Shown here: positions 1 to 12,074 of the stretch, one piece after another
Layout: each line of letters begins with the position of its first letter
How positions within the stretch are numbered: position 1 is the first letter of the stretch
Source: Galbula dea
Lineage: Eukaryota; Chordata; Aves; Piciformes; Galbulidae
DNA: 64,000 bases
Assembly: GCA_013399015.1 (NCBI GenBank)
Contig: VWZX01010527.1
Location: 1,550,001 to 1,614,000, forward strand
Direction: 5' to 3'
Notes under the pieces: model-generated
Seen by the model: only the letters and a program-made list of their open reading frames with translations
The model's database searches: none
What the model was told of the DNA's origin: nothing
Translations under genes and position numbers: made by a program

Positions 1-315
1 AGTGAAAAGAAATTTGATGGAATATAGCCAGCATTTGCAGAGCCAAGTTGTGTGTACTGCACTTGTACCATATCTTGATGTAATTAGAAAGCAAAATGGG
101 TCTGTTTAATGCTGTTTTTTTTCTCCAAATTATCTGAAAAACAAAATGGTATTTTAAAAGGGAAGAAGGGTTTGGGGTTTTTTTTTATTATGAGGGTTTG
201 TGGGTTTTTTGGGTAGCACACAGGGTTCTACAGCTTCCAAAGAATTATCATATGTTCCCATTGGTATGTGATATTTCTGGTTTACTCTGTCCATCAAACT
301 GTTTTCCTTTCATAG

Positions 316-420
316 CTATATCACCTTCAAACCAACAAATGCCTGGTTGCCCAGGGCCACCCAAGCCAGAAAGGAGGCCTGGTAGTGGTTCAGGAATGTG
401 ACTACAATGATCAAAACCAG
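316..420 (+). CDS. GALNT11: GALNT11 exon, lectin alpha repeat (third from last)
   Basis: The acceptor is TTTTCCTTTCATAG and the donor is CAG|gtatga. The exon is 105 nt, phase 0 at both ends, and encodes 35 residues from LYHLQTNKCLVAQG to ECDYNDQNQ. The last QNQ joins VW of the next exon to make the first QxW-like signature. The frame differs from the longest open frame across this spot, so the exon is easily missed. It is an alpha repeat with CLV instead of CLD. Confidence 0.92.
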
Positions 421-3400
421 GTATGATATTCCTAATTATATTGACTAGTGATTCACATCTTACAAGTTGCTAATGTGTTTTCCTGCTGGCATCTCATCAG
501 TGGGCTGACTGGTTTCAGAGTATTATTCAAACCACAAGGCTGGCTGAGGAGACTGAGGAGCTTACTGCTCTGTACCTACTAATGTTGAATGTTGTAATCT
601 CCCATTTTTATGGCATGAATCCCTGTATATGGCTGAAGACTATCCTTAAGTAGCTTCTGACAGGTTTATAATTCACTGATTAACACTTCACAATTTGTCA
701 GTTCCTCATAGTGGGATTTAAGGTCACCTTTTCCTGGCCTGCTGTTCTTTGTGTACTGTACAACTAGTCCTCTGCTGCTGGATGTAGTCTGGGGTGAATG
801 AATGATTAGTTGTTATCATTAAATAGAAGGAATTCTAAGGAATTTAGAAAATTGTTTGGCTACAGGTGAGTTGCTGATCTGGGGATTAGTTGAATGTGAA
901 TATCTAACAAGAGTTTTTGTTACTGCACAAAGCCTTTGCTACTCCTCTTCTTCCAGGTATCATATACTCAGGACTTGTATAAACAGTCTCCAGGGTAGGG
1001 AGATCTTCACCTAATGCCATAAAGAGCTACACTGAGAACATTTTACATGGGACCCAAGTCTAAAAACTAGAATGTGTCTAAAAAGAGAGTTAATCAAAGG
1101 CACAAAATAGAGCATGGGATGTAATGCAGCATAGCTGGACCAAAGGTGGACTGTGCTAGACTAACTTGGTACTTTGTGAAATGTGTAGTAGGTCTCAGGA
1201 TATGGAAATGGCAGCAATAGAAGCAGGGTGATTTGTGATAGTCACAAACAAAAAGGTTGTGTGCTTTGTCAACTAATGGGAGTTTCTGCCTCCTACCTGC
1301 GGCCTCACCAGTTAAATGTGACAGAAGTGACAGTGTGAGAGTTGTTAGCCAGTTTCTGGATGAGTGTGGTTAGCTCTAGACACATAGTCTCTAGCTGCCA
1401 CTTAGGGCCAAGCAATACATCCATGCACTTAGCCTCTGGAGTACTGAGCAGTTATAGCTATGACCAAATTGTAGGTCCCTGTGTTAAAGGTGGATGATTT
1501 TAAACTGTAACAGGAATGAGTCTTTTTTTCCTGTGTGAACTTAGCTGTAAGGAAGTCAGCAAGTCTTGTAAATGTGAAGATCTGTAAATGTAATAGTAAC
1601 TGACTGGCACCAGTGATTGGACATTTACAGTGCCAGAGGTGCTACGTTGCACTGTGAGCCTTTCAGTCTGTGAGAAAGCCAAAATGTGGGTGATGTCCAC
1701 AGTGAGAACAGATGGGTCATCACAGTTACTGTTTCCCTTCTCCTGCATGCAATATTTTTAATAGTGAACTGCCACATGGATGGAGGAGGAAGTCTGTTGG
1801 TTTTACATATCAAAACCTTATTCTGATTTTTCTCCCAGAGACAGAAACTTCAGTTAGCCTTTTTGGGGTGGAGAGAGACGAATTAGTTCTCCGATTGTTG
1901 ATCTTTAGCTTCTCTTCTAATGAATCTAGTTTACTAGTGGTAAATTAAGCAATTAATTCTCATTAAAAAGCTGTCTGTGCTATCTTTTTTCATTATGATT
2001 TTCTGCTCCAGCCAGGTATGTTAACCAGCACTGTAGTTTTCTGCCATTAGCCTTATTTTGTTCTCTTAATAAATCCCAAGAGTGCATTCGGCCAGCTTGC
2101 TTTCACATAGAGAAAGATGGCACTTAACAGCTTCTGCTTATAGAAAGAGCAAGAATCTTCCTGAGTATTGGATTTTGACCTCATGTAAACGTCTGGCATC
2201 CTATGGCATGAGGTTCTACAGCTTAGTTGTACTTCCTGTGGAAATAATTTGATGCCACTTGATGCTGACATCATTTGATGCCACTTGTATTTTCCTTGAG
2301 GAATAGGAATAAGTTATCACTGTTTATCTCTTTCCGGGCTGCTTTTCCTCTGTGAATAGATAACAGCCTCTCTTGAAAAGTATGTGCTACTGCTCAGTAA
2401 GTTGAAGGAGCAAGCTGCAATCTGCTTGGGAAACCATACAAAAGGCTGGGAAAACAAAACTGGACTGCCTTAAGACTCATTGTTTGCAATTCTTTTGATT
2501 GGAAAATGATCTTTTGCAATATAGACAATTCATGCAAGAACTGACCTTGAAAAGTGGGCTTGTGGGGAAGACAGACTGAAGGCATGAGATTGGCCATACA
2601 AACAAGTCGCTTTTACCTTTAGTTTGTTCTTTGTTTTCTCTAACTTCTATGGCTGCTAAGAAGTTTCAAGTTTGTACTTCTTGTATTTAGAAATAGCACA
2701 AGTAGGAAAGATGACAGGACCTGGTAGAACTAAGGCCAGTGTGGAGAGGTCTGAAGTAATAAAAGAAGCAGAAAAGTTGATTGTGAATTTTGCACACAGA
2801 AGACCAACATGGAATGAAAAATTCTGTGGTTGAAGTGTGGTCATGTGAAGGAACTCCCAAGATTGCTAAAGTAAACACTCTCCTGAAATGCAGTAGTGTA
2901 TCTTTCTCTTTCTAGAAACAAAACTCAGAATGCACAAACAAACTTGAGTGTTTGGATAGGAGGGTAGAAAATATTTAAGCACTTGGAAAGATCATCTTGA
3001 AAGGTTAGAGATGTCTGAGAAGTGGAAGTGAAAAACCGTGTGGTGTGGCTTCTACCCAAGAACTTTGTGCTAAGGTTAATCGGGTGAAGCAGGCTTTGGG
3101 CTAGATACTGCCCTAAAGGAGAATGAGTAGGAGTTACTGACAAACTTGGAAGAGGGGCACCAAGGAACATTATAAAAAGGAAAGTTTTGGAATGAAGCAT
3201 AATGGCCAACAGCAGGACTGCCTAGTGGGGGTGTTTGTGATCTAACAGCTTGTCTTGTGTCTAGTGCACGCTTGCCTTCTTCCTGACCTGGATGCTTAAA
3301 ACCAAGTTCCATTTCCAAAAAATCTCCTCTTAAAGGCCACTGAATTATGTGGATTTTTTTCCTACTCTTTGTTTTCAAATACACTTGCTTTACTTTTTGT

Positions 3401-6400
3401 GTTTCTATCACTTCTCCTCTGCATGTTTGCTTCATTTCAATTATTTAACCTTTCTCTTACTCAGCAATACATTAAGCTTTGAAAAGCTGGGGCATGGTGC
3501 TAAGGAGTCTAAACATGTGGATCCATGCTCTGGGACTTTTAAAGCTAACTCATTTGAGCAGAGAATTTCAGAAAAGCTCTGTTAACACTCTTATAGCACT
3601 TTGTAAATGTAAGCATACATACTTTACAAACTGTTCAAGAATCAGTCTAGAAGGATGTGCTCATGTGTGCAGCTCTTCTGTAAGATCTTTCTCCCTGTAA
3701 CTGGATCATGGCTGTTTGCTTTTCTGACACAACACAGGTTTAGAGTTATTGGGAAGATGTGCAAGTCTACTTGTTGCTTTTCCACAAACTATTGGAGGAA
3801 CACAATTGTTCAATCCCTCTAACAAATTGTCATGAAATGTCAGCAGCACACTGAATTGTGGTACAGAAAGCACATGTTTGCTTGGGAGTGAGCTTCAGGT
3901 GGATGTAGGGTTTCTGGGATAGCACTAGCTTACAATAGTGATTATAGAGCATCAAACTGGCTGTCATTTGGTGCTGTGATCTCATTGTTATCCCTAGTAA
4001 CAGGAGCTGAAGTATATGCAAATAGTTGTGATAATGCCAATTGCTAGGCACATCTCTTCCTAAGTGCTGAGGCAGCTTTTTTGTGCTCTTAAGCTGAATT
4101 TTTGTCTGCTTGGATAACACCATAGTGCCAATCTAAGCAACAGATTGTAACTGCTGAAAGCACTGGAACGCTGCTCGTGTCGGCATGGTTCATGGCAGGG
4201 CTTTTCTTTCACACAAAGGGCTGCTTCTGTAGTAGTTATTGTCTTGTATTTACTGAAATCTTTCAATGCATTCCTCTAGTGCTAATGCAATTTGCAGAGC
4301 AAATAAAAGTGTATAGCCACAAAGCTTTGCCAGTTGGCCAGCCATGCTTTTTGCTGCTCTCCACTGCATTCTGAAAACCAAGGGCTGGGCTGATGCTTCC
4401 TGATTTGTTTCATATCATTTGGAAATAGTTATTCCCTGGGAACAGGGAGCTTACATTTTCTGTCTACTACAGATTCTTTGATTTATTATTTTTCCCTGGG
4501 CTGGGTTGTAGGTTTTGTTTTAATACAGTTGTGTATATTAACACTGGACTCAAAGTATGGGCCATCCTTCTAGATGATGAGGCACCATTTGAGCCCTTTC
4601 CTCACTTAAATTTCCTCTGAAGTACTTCAGCTAGCTTTTATCTATTTACATTAACTCATCTCACTGTAGGAATAATTTAATATTTCACAAAAAATAAATC
4701 AGTCATACAACCTTGTATCTCTTTATTATGGTAAAAGACAATCCCAGAGAGGGATCACTAGGATATAGGAGTTTATGGAGGGGGTGGAGAGTTTGTTTCT
4801 TTTACCAAGAGTGACAACTTGAAACCAGTTAGGAAATCCAAATATTAGTAAAATGAGAGAGCAAAAAAGCTTCACTATTCAGTTTTTGGTGACGTCACAC
4901 TGCTCTCTGTGCAAGGAGTTGAACTGTAGTCATCACTGAAAATGTTCATTAAGCTGTATATGAGAAGCCCTGTTTCTCCCTGCCTATCTATATGTAAATG
5001 AGATTAATGAAGTTGCCTTAGCAATCATTTCAGGAGAAGGCTGGGTGATTTGTCTGTGTTACCTGGGGGTGAAGTAAAATCCTGAAGGTACTAGGAGCCA
5101 TAGGAAACCTCAGTCTCAAAAATCTGTAAATAGTCTGAACTGCCTTTTGAGTAGACTAAATTCAGTTCGGTTTTCTAAGCTACACTTCTTTAAAGAAAGG
5201 TTTATACTAACAGAGTTCATACTTTGGACCTTCTCCCATTTGTTTTTGTCCTGGAGACCTACTCTAGCACATGGTACAAACCTGGTGGTGACCAGAAGGA
5301 TGCAGAGGCTGGCTTTGCTCTAGCAGTGAGAACACTTACCTCACATCTGTGGGTCCTATTTCCACTATGAGAAAGTTGGAGTAGCTAGTGTGGTCTGGGT
5401 GACTAAGCACAAGCAGGACCTCTGTGCCCCTGCAGCCAAAGGTGAAGGCATTAATGCTGGTGGGTGGGAGTCTTGAGCAGCATCTGAGCACTGCCAGATG
5501 TGAAATGCTTTGCTTAAGGGAAGATCTCTAGGTGCTCCGGGGACATCTGGGACCTCAGAAGGGTCAGTTGTCAGCTGAATAGGCTACTGCACTTCCAAGA
5601 CTGAAGAGGTCCTTGCACCTTTCCTCTTACCCTTTTGTCTTCTTCAGAAGCAGGGAAAAAAGAGCTTGCTAGAAAGAGGTCAGTGCTACAGCGTTCACCA
5701 AATTAAATCATTTATTTAACCCCAAGCTTGATCAATTTCATCCACAACACCTTCCATTTAGGTTTAATTTGAAAGCAGAAATAATTCATTATATTCTAAT
5801 TGCACCCTGGTGCTATTCTTTGACTCCAGTGAAAACAGTTAGTGATTTTTCCTTAGACCTGTGGAGCAGATCAGTCATTAGCATGTGTCTCTGGGCAACA
5901 GCAGTTAAAGATACTGCTCTCCTGTGTAGTGGGAGCTCGGGACAATTTCACTTTTTAGAAACCAAAATCCCAGAGTGATGCTCTCCTAGGTGTTAGGAAA
6001 TGGTGTAGGGTGAAAACATCCCACACTTCATCTGTAACCATTTCTGTTGTTTTATAAAATTTTTGAAGTGGTGTTTTTTGTGGAAAATACATAGAAGGAT
6101 AAAGCAAGATACCACTCAAATCTGAGGCAGTCAGTTCATTGATTATAGACTTGATACTGTGCTGGCTGCCAGGAGATGTTTCCTTCCTATACTGAGCTGT
6201 TGCATCTGACAGCCTGTAAGGAGCTAAACCACCCTGCCAGTCTTCAGCAGCAAAGTAGTTAATACAACTATGCAAAGGCTTGCAGTTATATAACAAAAGC
6301 CCCCATGGGATGGCTTTGCTTTCCTTGTGCTTGAATCTCTTCATAATCTGCAAGTTCCTACTGATACTCTGATCTGAATTTGGAACTGTAATGTGTCCCT

Positions 6401-9400
6401 AATCTTGGCCTTTTTTCCTCTTTGTTTTCTACACCAAACACAATTAGTTTGAAAATAATTTTTCTCATCTTGTATAAGCCTTTCTTTAAAAGTATCACAC
6501 TGGATTTAACCACTGTTCTTTGCCACTACTCAGCTTCTGATTAAAAGTCTGCTCCCTCTGTCACTGCAGTCTTCTCTCTCAATTCTTGCCAGTTTCATCT
6601 GTTGTTTGGGTTTGGCTTCATCATTACTCATCCTTTTAATAATAATACCCTTCTGCCAAGTCCTGCTATTTCTCCTTTCTCTCCTCCTCTTTAATCTTGC
6701 CATGCTTGCTTTCTCATGATAGAGTTTAAACAGAAAAAGTATGTCAGAAGGCAGAGAATGCCTGAGGTTAGAGCCAATTTTGATGAAATACCTGCACTTC
6801 CTCGGAGGAGGCCTGTGCTCTATTGTAAGAGTCACTGTGATAATGAATGGGCTGTGTGCTTTTTCAGTCATGCTGTCCATCTGAGGCAGTGTCCTAAGTC
6901 ACAGCTCCTGCCAGAATGCTGGGTTTAGTTTCATCAGAAAAAAAATAATAAAAATCAGAACTTGTTTTATTTGCCTGACTTTTCTGCCTGGAATTTGATA
7001 TTTTATACTTTTGAGTGTCAAACTCATGCAGACTTGGTGGAAAAAAAAATTAATCACACAGCAGGAATGGTCACTGCAGCTCTGAGCTGTGTGAAATCAA
7101 AGAAGAGCTGGAAAAAAGAGTACACCAGAACTTAAAGTGCCTGTAGGTACAGGTACTTCTGGTACAGTTATGGGAGGCTCAGTTCCTTCTCATTGATGGG
7201 GTCAGAAGTCAGGGGGAAGGGAGTTGATGCTGGAAAGTGAGGTGGATAAGCAGGGATGCTCTTTGTGCCACACTAGCCTGGGATTGGGTCTGGGAGCAGC
7301 AGGAGACCTGGCCAGCTCTGCTGTGTCACTTGCTCAGCATCAGAGGGGTTGGGAGATACTGTCCAGGTGCCATGTGAATGCAGGGGCCTTGCTGTGTGTT
7401 CAGAACAGCAATTGTGGCGTGTTTAGCCACGTGGCCTCTGTATCATCTCTGCACTCCAGAGTTACAGTTTTCATACACTTTTTTCTTTTTCCCTTCCCCT
7501 GTGTAACCCAGGATCTTTTGAGATGTACACACAAAGGTACCTTCATTGCTTTGCTTTCTGGCATAGGGGTCAGTCTTCTGTTGGTAATGAGAGCTCCAGG
7601 TTCTCCACCAAACTGATCTTGGCCCAGGTCTTTGCAGGCCTGAAGGCACTGAATAAGGGAGGCAGGACCAGCAGCTCCTGCAGTTCAGCTGGGCTGGTGG
7701 TCCTGCTTTCCTGAACCTTCATCTGTGCCCGACATGCCTTACTCAAAGCAGGGTTTAGGCAGCACAGTGTGAACCAGTAGAATATGGACATGAACTGCAG
7801 CAACTGAAGGTGCCTGGAACCTTTATATGCCAACAACAGAAGTACCTGCTTCTGCTAAAGTAGCATGTAGGGGAGGATAAACTGACAGCTTATGTGTGTC
7901 CTTGATTCTTGTCAGCTGGTTTTCAGTGTGTTTGCAGAGAAAGTCCTGAAATGCAATGTAAATTCAGGAACCCAAACACAGCTGAAGCTGTGAATGTGAA
8001 CTGGTGCATTCTTGCTTTATACAGGTGGGCCCCTGAGAGGGGCTTGATTCAGTTTCCACCAGCATGTGAGCTGCTAGGGTATTGTGTAGGTTCTTGAGGT
8101 TCAGATCAATGTATTTTCATGTTGGTTCAGCTAAAATGAAGTGGGTGTGATGTAGGAGGGCTGGTATTCCTCTAAGCCTGACACAGCTAGCAAAAGCAGT
8201 TTGGCTTTGGAGCAGTGAGGGCCATAAACCTGTCAGTTAGGGAGCATATAGTTTCAGAATGGGGATGGTGATGCAGTGATTTCTCTCACTCCCCAGAGAG
8301 TTTTGTTAGCACCTGGATGGCAGTGATGATATTCTAATTGAGTGAAGAACTGTGAGCACTAGGCCACCAGCTGCAAGGATTAGGAGCCCTGAACCAGCAT
8401 AGGGACTAATGTAGGCTCCCTGTCACTAGAATTTGCACAGCTAACTGTGGTTTCCCATTATTCAGCATCTACAAACTGACTCCAGAATGCAATGGCTGTC
8501 GTGTTGTCCTGCCTAAATAGGAGGAACATAAAAGAGCTGCTTAGCTTTCAAAACACTAGATGTGGTCCTTTTAGTCCCTCTGTGTGGGGTAACACTGTGA
8601 GATCACAGAATCTCCAGAGTTGGAAGGGACCCATTAGGATCATCTAGTCCAACTCATGTTTAGGCACAGGGCAACTCCACAGTCTGAGATGTTGGGAAAG
8701 CAGTAGAGCACTGCGGCTGCGTTTGGGTTGCTGGAAAAAAGGGAGCCAGTAGGCATCGAGCATTGCAAGGTGCATCTCTGACATCTAGATGGCAAAGTGC
8801 CTCCTCTGTAGCTGAACAAAAGATGCATGGCACCTGCCCTGAAACAGTGGAATGTTCTCTTCTCTTTCAGGTCTGGATTTACAATGAAGATCATGAGCTG
8901 ATTTTAAACAATCTCCTGTGTTTGGATGTTTCGGAAACTCGCTCCTCGGATCCCCCCCGTCTCATGAAATGCCATGGCTCCGGCGGCTCGCAGCAGTGGA
9001 CCTTTGGGGTGAGTGGAGGGTCTGGCACACAGCCTGTTGCTTGTAGTTAATGTCTCAGGAAGTGACAATAGCACTAGCAGGACATCAGCGTTTAGTTTAA
9101 TTCTGACTAAACCTCAGATGTACCGAGTCAGTTGTACCAGACTAGGCTCATGGTCTAAGCAGTCGCCTGTACAGAGGTTACATGGGATTTGGTGGCTGCT
9201 TTTCAGCCTGAGGAAGACTTTCAGTGAGCTCAGGGACATGCAGCCCTTTCCTTTACAGTACAGGAAAGTTTCTGTAGCCCTATTTAGCCTTTTTTTTTTT
9301 CTACTTTTTGCTTGTCACAGCTACCTACAGCACTTGTGACTCCCAAAGATGTGCCAGGAAACAAAATCCACCCAGCAAATCTGTATTGTGTTTATGGGAC

Positions 9401-12070
9401 TGGGAGACAGGAGCAGTCCCTGTGTTGATTTCTGCTTAGTGCTTGAAGATGCAGAGGGCAGAGCTGAGGATTGGCAGAGGAGTTTTTTTGCAATTGCTTC
9501 TCTCCTATAATTGTATCGTGTTAGTTTAATGACTTAGAGTCTGGAGTGGCTAATTTCCACTAATCTGAACCAGTGCTGCATACACAGGAGATTTATCTCC
9601 AGGGTATTGACTCAGAGGCTGCCCCTTCACGTGCCCTCCACATAGCAGTAAGTCCATAGTACAAACATCACTAAACAAAGAGGAGGGCACTGCAAGAACT
9701 GCCTGTTGTGCTTCCAGGACATCTCTGCTTAAACTGCCTCCACTTTGTACCATGCTGCTTGTTGGCAGCACAAGTTTCTAAGTGCAGTCAAATAAGGAAG
9801 GCTGTTGCAGCCCAGGGTGGTTTAGAGATAATAGTCAGATACCACATGAGCCTGGAATTGTGTGTGTCTGATGGCCTGCACCAGCACTGTCACAACTGCA
9901 CGTGGCAGTGGGAGTAGTGAGCTGAAAAATTCTGATGCTGCTAATTCAGGGTTCTTCAGCTTGAGTTAGCAGACAAAAGATTGTACATGACTCAGAGAAT
10001 GGCCATTGAAATTCAATGCCCATAACTGTTAGGTGATGCCTGTGGTGGTGATGGAGAATCTGAGCTTTACATGTCAAATGTGGGCTTTGAGCTGGCCATT
10101 GCCACTAGGGAGTGTGGGAGGTGGATCTGTAACAGCATCAGATTGGTGCTCAGTAATGAGCAACAACAAAAGAAAGTGAATTCAATACTAGGATTAGTTA
10201 GGAAACAAACAGAAATCAAAGCAGAAAAATGTCATAATACAGTTGTGGTTTGCCTTTACTGCATGTGCTGGTCATCTCCTTTCAGAAGGGCTAAATAAGG
10301 GCTGGAGAAGGTTCAGAGATGGGTGGCAGGGCAAACTGAAGGTGTGGGGCACTTTTCATATGAGGAGTATGTGAGCAGACTGGGACTCTAGTTAAGTGAA
10401 GACTTGTGGGAGTGAGGGGAAGTACATTAGGTGTGTGATTCAGTGGTACAGAGAAAGGCCCTGTCAGTTACAGTACAAGACTCGGAGTGGTGGAATTCTG
10501 GAGGGGTGTAGTGCATTCTTGCCATGTTCTTCTGCATCACTGCACATCTGCTTATTGCCATGAGCAGTGACACAGAGCCTGAAGTGACTGTTTTCATATA
10601 CTGCTCCTTCCATGCAGGAGAGCAGGAGGTTGATGCTCATGGGAGCTGCTGAGGCTGTGCAGAGTGCCCTGCCCAGACAGAAAAGCCACTGAAGTGCCCA
10701 AAGCAGCTGTAACAAGCTGTTAGTGGGGGGAGATCACAGGGTCCTCTGGGGGTAATAAAAGAGAGGGATTTGTTTCCTTATTACACTGGACTAGGGTCTG
10801 GCCGGGCCCTGGTTGTTGGGACCCACCAGGCACAAGAGACCTGCCATGCTGTGTGGTGCTGAGGGCAGTGGCGTTACTAGGGCTTGGCCAGATGTGGAGC
10901 AGGGACCTGGCTATGCTGCCCTGTATCCTTGTGGGCTCCCTCTTTGCTGAGTGCTGGGGAACACTGTTGATCATCCCTCCACCTCATTAGGAGACTAAGG
11001 TATAGACAAAATCCAAACTGTGTCCCTGTAAGGATGTGAGAGAATCATTTCAAAGTCTGAATGTGGTTACCGGGTGTGCTCTATCCTGGCTTTTAAATGG
11101 TGCTGCTCTGGGTCTGGTGTGTCAGGGAGGCTGTTGAAAGGCTCATCTGTCAGGAGGGAGCATCTCCTCCCCTTAAGCATCTGTTTTGGCTTCAGTTTGA
11201 CAGCAGAGTAGAACAGAAGTTTTTATAAATAAATCCCATCTGTTTTTCTCTCTCCTCTAGAAGAACAACCGCCTCTACCAGGTCTCCGTGGGGCAGTGCA
11301 TGAAGGTGGTAGATCCACTTAGCCACAAAGGGTACGTGACCATGGCCATCTGTGATGGGTCCCTTCCTCAGCAGTGGCATTTTGAGAGCTGAGACAGCAA
11401 GGATGGGGATGAGAAGCATTGAGCCAAGACCCAGTTCCCCTTCAGCTATGATTTTAAGTCATTCTGGAGGGCTTTGCGAGGAGCCCTGAGCTGCTCCACC
11501 TGGCCCAACCGTTGCAAGGACCCTTTGGAAATACTCTGCTATGAAGACTTGTGTGCATGAGAAGGTCCAGGTCATCACCAGTCCCTGCTCAGATGCAACA
11601 GTAATAGGAGCAGCCCAAATGCAGGACAAGATGTAGAAGTGCAATTTATCACCGGTTCCTTGGATTGTCCTAGATTATTGAACTGTTTTTAAGTAAGAGA
11701 AATTATTAGAGCAATGTAATTTAAATTGTGAGGTTTTAGCTTTGTGCATCTTCTAAGTGACAATGACAGAAAGGAGTCCAAGTATTCATGTGCAGTATCT
11801 CATTAATTTACCTTTTTAGTATGGTTTTACTGGCCAAATGATTTTACTTTTTCTGGAAAATACTTTTATTCCCTTTTGTCTTCTGAAAATTGTCATCTGT
11901 AATATTTAAATTTAGTTCTTTTAATTTACAATTTTAGGACATTTCCTGTAGTTTACATTCTTAGCTGTCATTTGTCCCCTAATATTTAAAAGAAAGTAAC
12001 TATTACAAAGTCTATTTTGATGACTCATGGCAGTAGCTGCATTTAAAATAAAGTATCATTTTTTTATTCT
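316..12070 (+). CDS. GALNT11: GALNT11, 3' part of gene (three coding exons plus 3' UTR)
   Basis: Polypeptide N-acetylgalactosaminyltransferase 11 is a Golgi type II membrane enzyme. It transfers GalNAc from UDP-GalNAc to Ser/Thr and so starts mucin-type O-glycosylation; Notch1 and LDL-receptor-family proteins are known substrates. Only the C-terminal lectin end is here: exons 316-420, 8871-9008 and 11261-11392. All junctions are phase 0 with GT..AG sites, giving 35+46+43 = 124 residues. The translation has three ricin B (beta-trefoil) repeats, each with a Cys-containing CLD-like position and a QxW-type end (NQVW, QQW, QQW). Only the middle repeat keeps the full CLD; the first reads CLV and the third CMK. 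In ricin lectins the CLD Asp contacts the sugar, so probably only the middle repeat binds GalNAc. The membrane anchor and catalytic domain lie upstream of position 1. The gene converges on KMT2C, as in human 7q36.1. The name rests on recognising the C-terminal sequence and on the neighbour. Confidence 0.93.
4890..4897. promoter_or_regulatory. Perfect CRE palindrome TGACGTCA (candidate only)
   Basis: TGACGTCA is the full CREB/ATF consensus. It lies inside the large GALNT11 intron, far from either promoter. CpG-containing 8-mers are rare in AT-rich intron, but a single site has no proof of function. Confidence 0.25.
8600..8725 (-). mobile_element. CR1 LINE 3'-end fragment
   Basis: It reads, on the plus strand, CACAGAAT then TTGGAAGGGACC then GATCATCTAGTCCAACT, the reverse complement of the classic avian CR1 tail. 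The element is therefore antisense to GALNT11. It sits 145 bp before the penultimate exon. Only the terminal part remains and the inner boundary is unclear. Confidence 0.85.
8871..9008 (+). CDS. GALNT11: GALNT11 exon, lectin beta repeat (penultimate)
   Basis: The acceptor is TCTCTTTCAG and the donor is GGG|gtgagt. The exon is 138 nt, phase 0 at both ends, 46 residues starting VWIYNEDHEL. It contains LLCLDV and ends SQQWTFG, a complete CLD/QxW pair. SETRSSDPPRLMKCHGSGG matches the GALNT11 C-terminus as I know it. The exon is richer in GC and CpG than its flanks. Confidence 0.96.
9009..11260 (+). other. GALNT11 last intron (2.25 kb)
   Basis: Ends in TCTCTCCTCTAG. It contains an old LINE fragment (about 9940-10450). 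Otherwise I see no recognised feature. Confidence 0.8.
9940..10450 (+). mobile_element. Ancient CR1/L3-type LINE fragment
   Basis: Stretches such as TTTGAGCTGGCCATTGCCAC, CAGAAAAATGTCATAATAC, CATATGAGGAG and GACTGGGACT follow, in order, the 3' reverse-transcriptase end of an old amniote CR1/L3-type LINE as I remember it. The copy is strongly diverged with no intact reading frame. The exact family and the boundaries need a repeat search. Confidence 0.6.
11261..11392 (+). CDS. GALNT11: GALNT11 last coding exon, lectin gamma repeat and stop
   Basis: Starts KNNRLYQVSVGQCMKVVD, ends PQQWHFES and TGA at 11390-11392 (43 residues plus stop, phase 0). It is the third ricin repeat: QxW is present, but the CLD position reads CMK, so sugar binding by this repeat is unlikely. 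Confidence 0.96.
   Translation, partial: KNNRLYQVSVGQCMKVVDPLSHKGYVTMAICDGSLPQQWHFES
11393..12070 (+). other. GALNT11: GALNT11 3' UTR
   Basis: An AT-rich stretch follows the stop codon and leads to AATAAA at 12047-12052, with a T-rich and TGT-containing stretch downstream. The transcript end is inferred at about 12,065-12,080. No other hexamer as good lies between the stop and this point. Confidence 0.65.
12047..12052 (+). terminator. Likely GALNT11 polyadenylation signal AATAAA
   Basis: A canonical hexamer about 655 nt after the stop, followed within 10 nt by a T-run and then TCTGTACTCTCTGT. Position and context fit a poly(A) site. Confidence 0.6.
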
Positions 12071-12074
12071 TCTG

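Larger units (their letters stand above)
421..8870 (+). other. GALNT11 intron (8.45 kb)
   Basis: No further exon of GALNT11 is needed or seen: the flanking exons join in phase 0 into a continuous lectin repeat. The intron is AT-rich. I recognise one CR1 tail near its end (8600-8725) and a perfect TGACGTCA at 4890-4897. A 13-bp direct repeat (TTTGATGCCACTT) occurs twice near 2249-2286. The rest holds nothing I can name; the small open frames in it have no recognisable product. Confidence 0.8.

Noticed and set aside
198..401. 67-residue plus-strand open frame
   Set aside because: It overlaps GALNT11 exon 316-420 but in another frame; the lectin repeat frame is the real one.
6530..6880. 116-residue minus-strand open frame with a basic centre
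   Set aside because: It is in the GALNT11 intron with no recognised product and no splice context.
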